From assembly GCA_964428055.1 (NCBI GenBank), contig CAYRWM010000028.1, forward strand, positions 1-22,567: a stretch of DNA of 22,567 bases, given 5' to 3'. Each line of letters opens with the position of its first letter. The first letter of the stretch is position 1. This DNA comes from CAYRWM01 sp964428055 (lineage in GTDB: Bacteria > Bacillota > Clostridia > Christensenellales > Christensenellaceae). The translations under genes and the position numbers were made by a program. Below the pieces are notes generated by a model that worked only from the letters and a program-made list of their open reading frames with translations, was not told the origin of the DNA and did no database searches. Shown here piece by piece: positions 21,788 to 22,567 of the stretch.

Positions 21788-22567
21788 ATGAGTGAGAAAA
21801 CAATACCTTACAAAATCTATCTGGAAGAGTCCGAGATGCCCAAGGCATGGTACAATGTGCGCGCCGATATGAAGAACAAACCGGCTCCGCTGCTCAATCC
21901 CGGAACGGGCGAGCCAATGAAAGCTGAAGAGCTGCAGGGCGTTTTCTGCGAGGAGCTTGTTAAGCAGGAGCTGGACAACGATACACCGTTCATTGAGATA
22001 CCAGACGAGATAAAGAGCTTTTACAAGATGTACAGGCCGTCTCCCCTGGTCAGGGCATACTGCCTGGAAGAAAAGCTCCAGACGCCCGCCAAGATCTACT
22101 ATAAGTTCGAGGGCAACAACACAAGCGGCAGCCATAAACTGAACTCCGCGATAGCTCAGGCGTATTACGCAAAGAAGCAGGGCCTTAAGGGCGTTACAAC
22201 CGAAACGGGCGCAGGTCAGTGGGGCACGGCTCTTTCAATGGCATGTTCGTACTTCGATCTCGACTGCAAGGTATTCATGGTCAAGGTCTCCTATGAGCAG
22301 AAGCCTTTCCGCCGTGAGGTCATGAGAACGTACGGCGCTTCGGTCACTCCTTCTCCCTCGGAAACGACGGAGATCGGAAGAAAGATCCTTGAGGCGCATC
22401 CCGGAACGGGCGGCAGCCTCGGATGCGCGATATCCGAAGCGGTTGAAGTAGCCGTCAAATCCGAAGGATACAGATACGTCCTCGGCAGCGTTCTGAATCA
22501 GGTCCTTCTCCAGCAGTCGGTCATAGGTCTTGAGACGAAGGCCGCGCTCGACAAGTACGGTATAAAG
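21788..22567 (+). CDS. trpB: TrpB2-type tryptophan synthase beta chain (5' part)
   Basis: The first 260 codons of a PLP-dependent tryptophan synthase beta-like enzyme, open to the window end. The PLP lysine lies in NNTSGSHKLNSA (Lys117), and the catalytic Glu139 lies in TETGAGQWGTAL. The QWG in place of QHG and the long N-terminal extension identify the TrpB2 (TrpB-like) family, about 450 aa in full. It makes tryptophan from indole and serine. AGGAGG is eight nt before the ATG. The Trp-specific T-box upstream strongly supports a role in tryptophan supply. No trpA is seen in the window. Confidence 0.93.
   Translation, partial: MSEKTIPYKIYLEESEMPKAWYNVRADMKNKPAPLLNPGTGEPMKAEELQGVFCEELVKQELDNDTPFIEIPDEIKSFYKMYRPSPLVRAYCLEEKLQTPAKIYYKFEGNNTSGSHKLNSAIAQAYYAKKQGLKGVTTETGAGQWGTALSMACSYFDLDCKVFMVKVSYEQKPFRREVMRTYGASVTPSPSETTEIGRKILEAHPGTGGSLGCAISEAVEVAVKSEGYRYVLGSVLNQVLLQQSVIGLETKAALDKYGIK

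Overview
The window looks like a chromosomal segment of a mid-GC anaerobic member of the Bacillota, probably class Clostridia. The reasons are strong AGGAGG-type ribosome sites, TTGACA/TATAAT-like promoters, a tryptophan T-box, ferredoxin-dependent indolepyruvate oxidoreductase, a sodium-pumping oxaloacetate decarboxylase, and an acetyl-CoA-type MetA (Glu111). I cannot name a genus. No tRNA, rRNA, CRISPR array, insertion sequence or prophage gene is visible, and almost all the DNA is coding.

Layout. (1) 73-6441, minus strand: an operon transcribed iorA-iorB-hypB-(996-aa iron-sulfur flavoprotein)-hypA. It joins ferredoxin-reducing 2-oxoacid oxidation to nickel-insertion GTPase/metallochaperone genes and a large electron-transfer protein. 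(2) 6605-10124, plus strand: a sigma70-type promoter, a structured leader, and the four subunits of a Na+-translocating oxaloacetate decarboxylase (gamma/delta-like, biotin carrier, beta, alpha), closed by a strong terminator. (3) 10135-13447, minus strand: two tandem type I signal peptidases, the first with a 270-residue acidic/basic N-terminal extension; then a terminator; then a DUF606-type membrane transporter and a NifX/NifB-like small protein with a His/Cys tail.

(4) 13534-16456, plus strand: back-to-back promoters, a roughly 170-nt leader with small ORFs, a CorA-type Mg2+ channel, MurA, a terminator and an ASCH-domain gene. (5) 16494-18443: divergent cysE-like serine acetyltransferase and metA, so cysteine and methionine precursor O-acetylation genes share one intergenic region. 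(6) 18492-20444, minus strand: E1 alpha and beta of a 2-oxoacid/acetoin dehydrogenase with no E2 or E3, bounded downstream by a terminator. (7) 20569-21354, minus strand: a NagD-like HAD phosphatase. (8) 21441-22567, plus strand: a promoter, a complete tryptophan T-box with a TGG specifier, and the 5' part of a TrpB2-type tryptophan synthase beta gene that runs off the window.

Functionally the segment suggests amino-acid and organic-acid fermentation: arylpyruvates oxidised to reduced ferredoxin, oxaloacetate decarboxylation feeding a sodium gradient, and biosynthesis of Cys, Met and Trp. The least ordinary parts are the hyp/flavoprotein/ior operon, the small-ORF-bearing leader before corA, the structured leader before the decarboxylase, and the extended signal peptidase. 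Bases 1-72 hold no recognisable gene, only a weak 6-bp inverted repeat (10-15 with 26-31).
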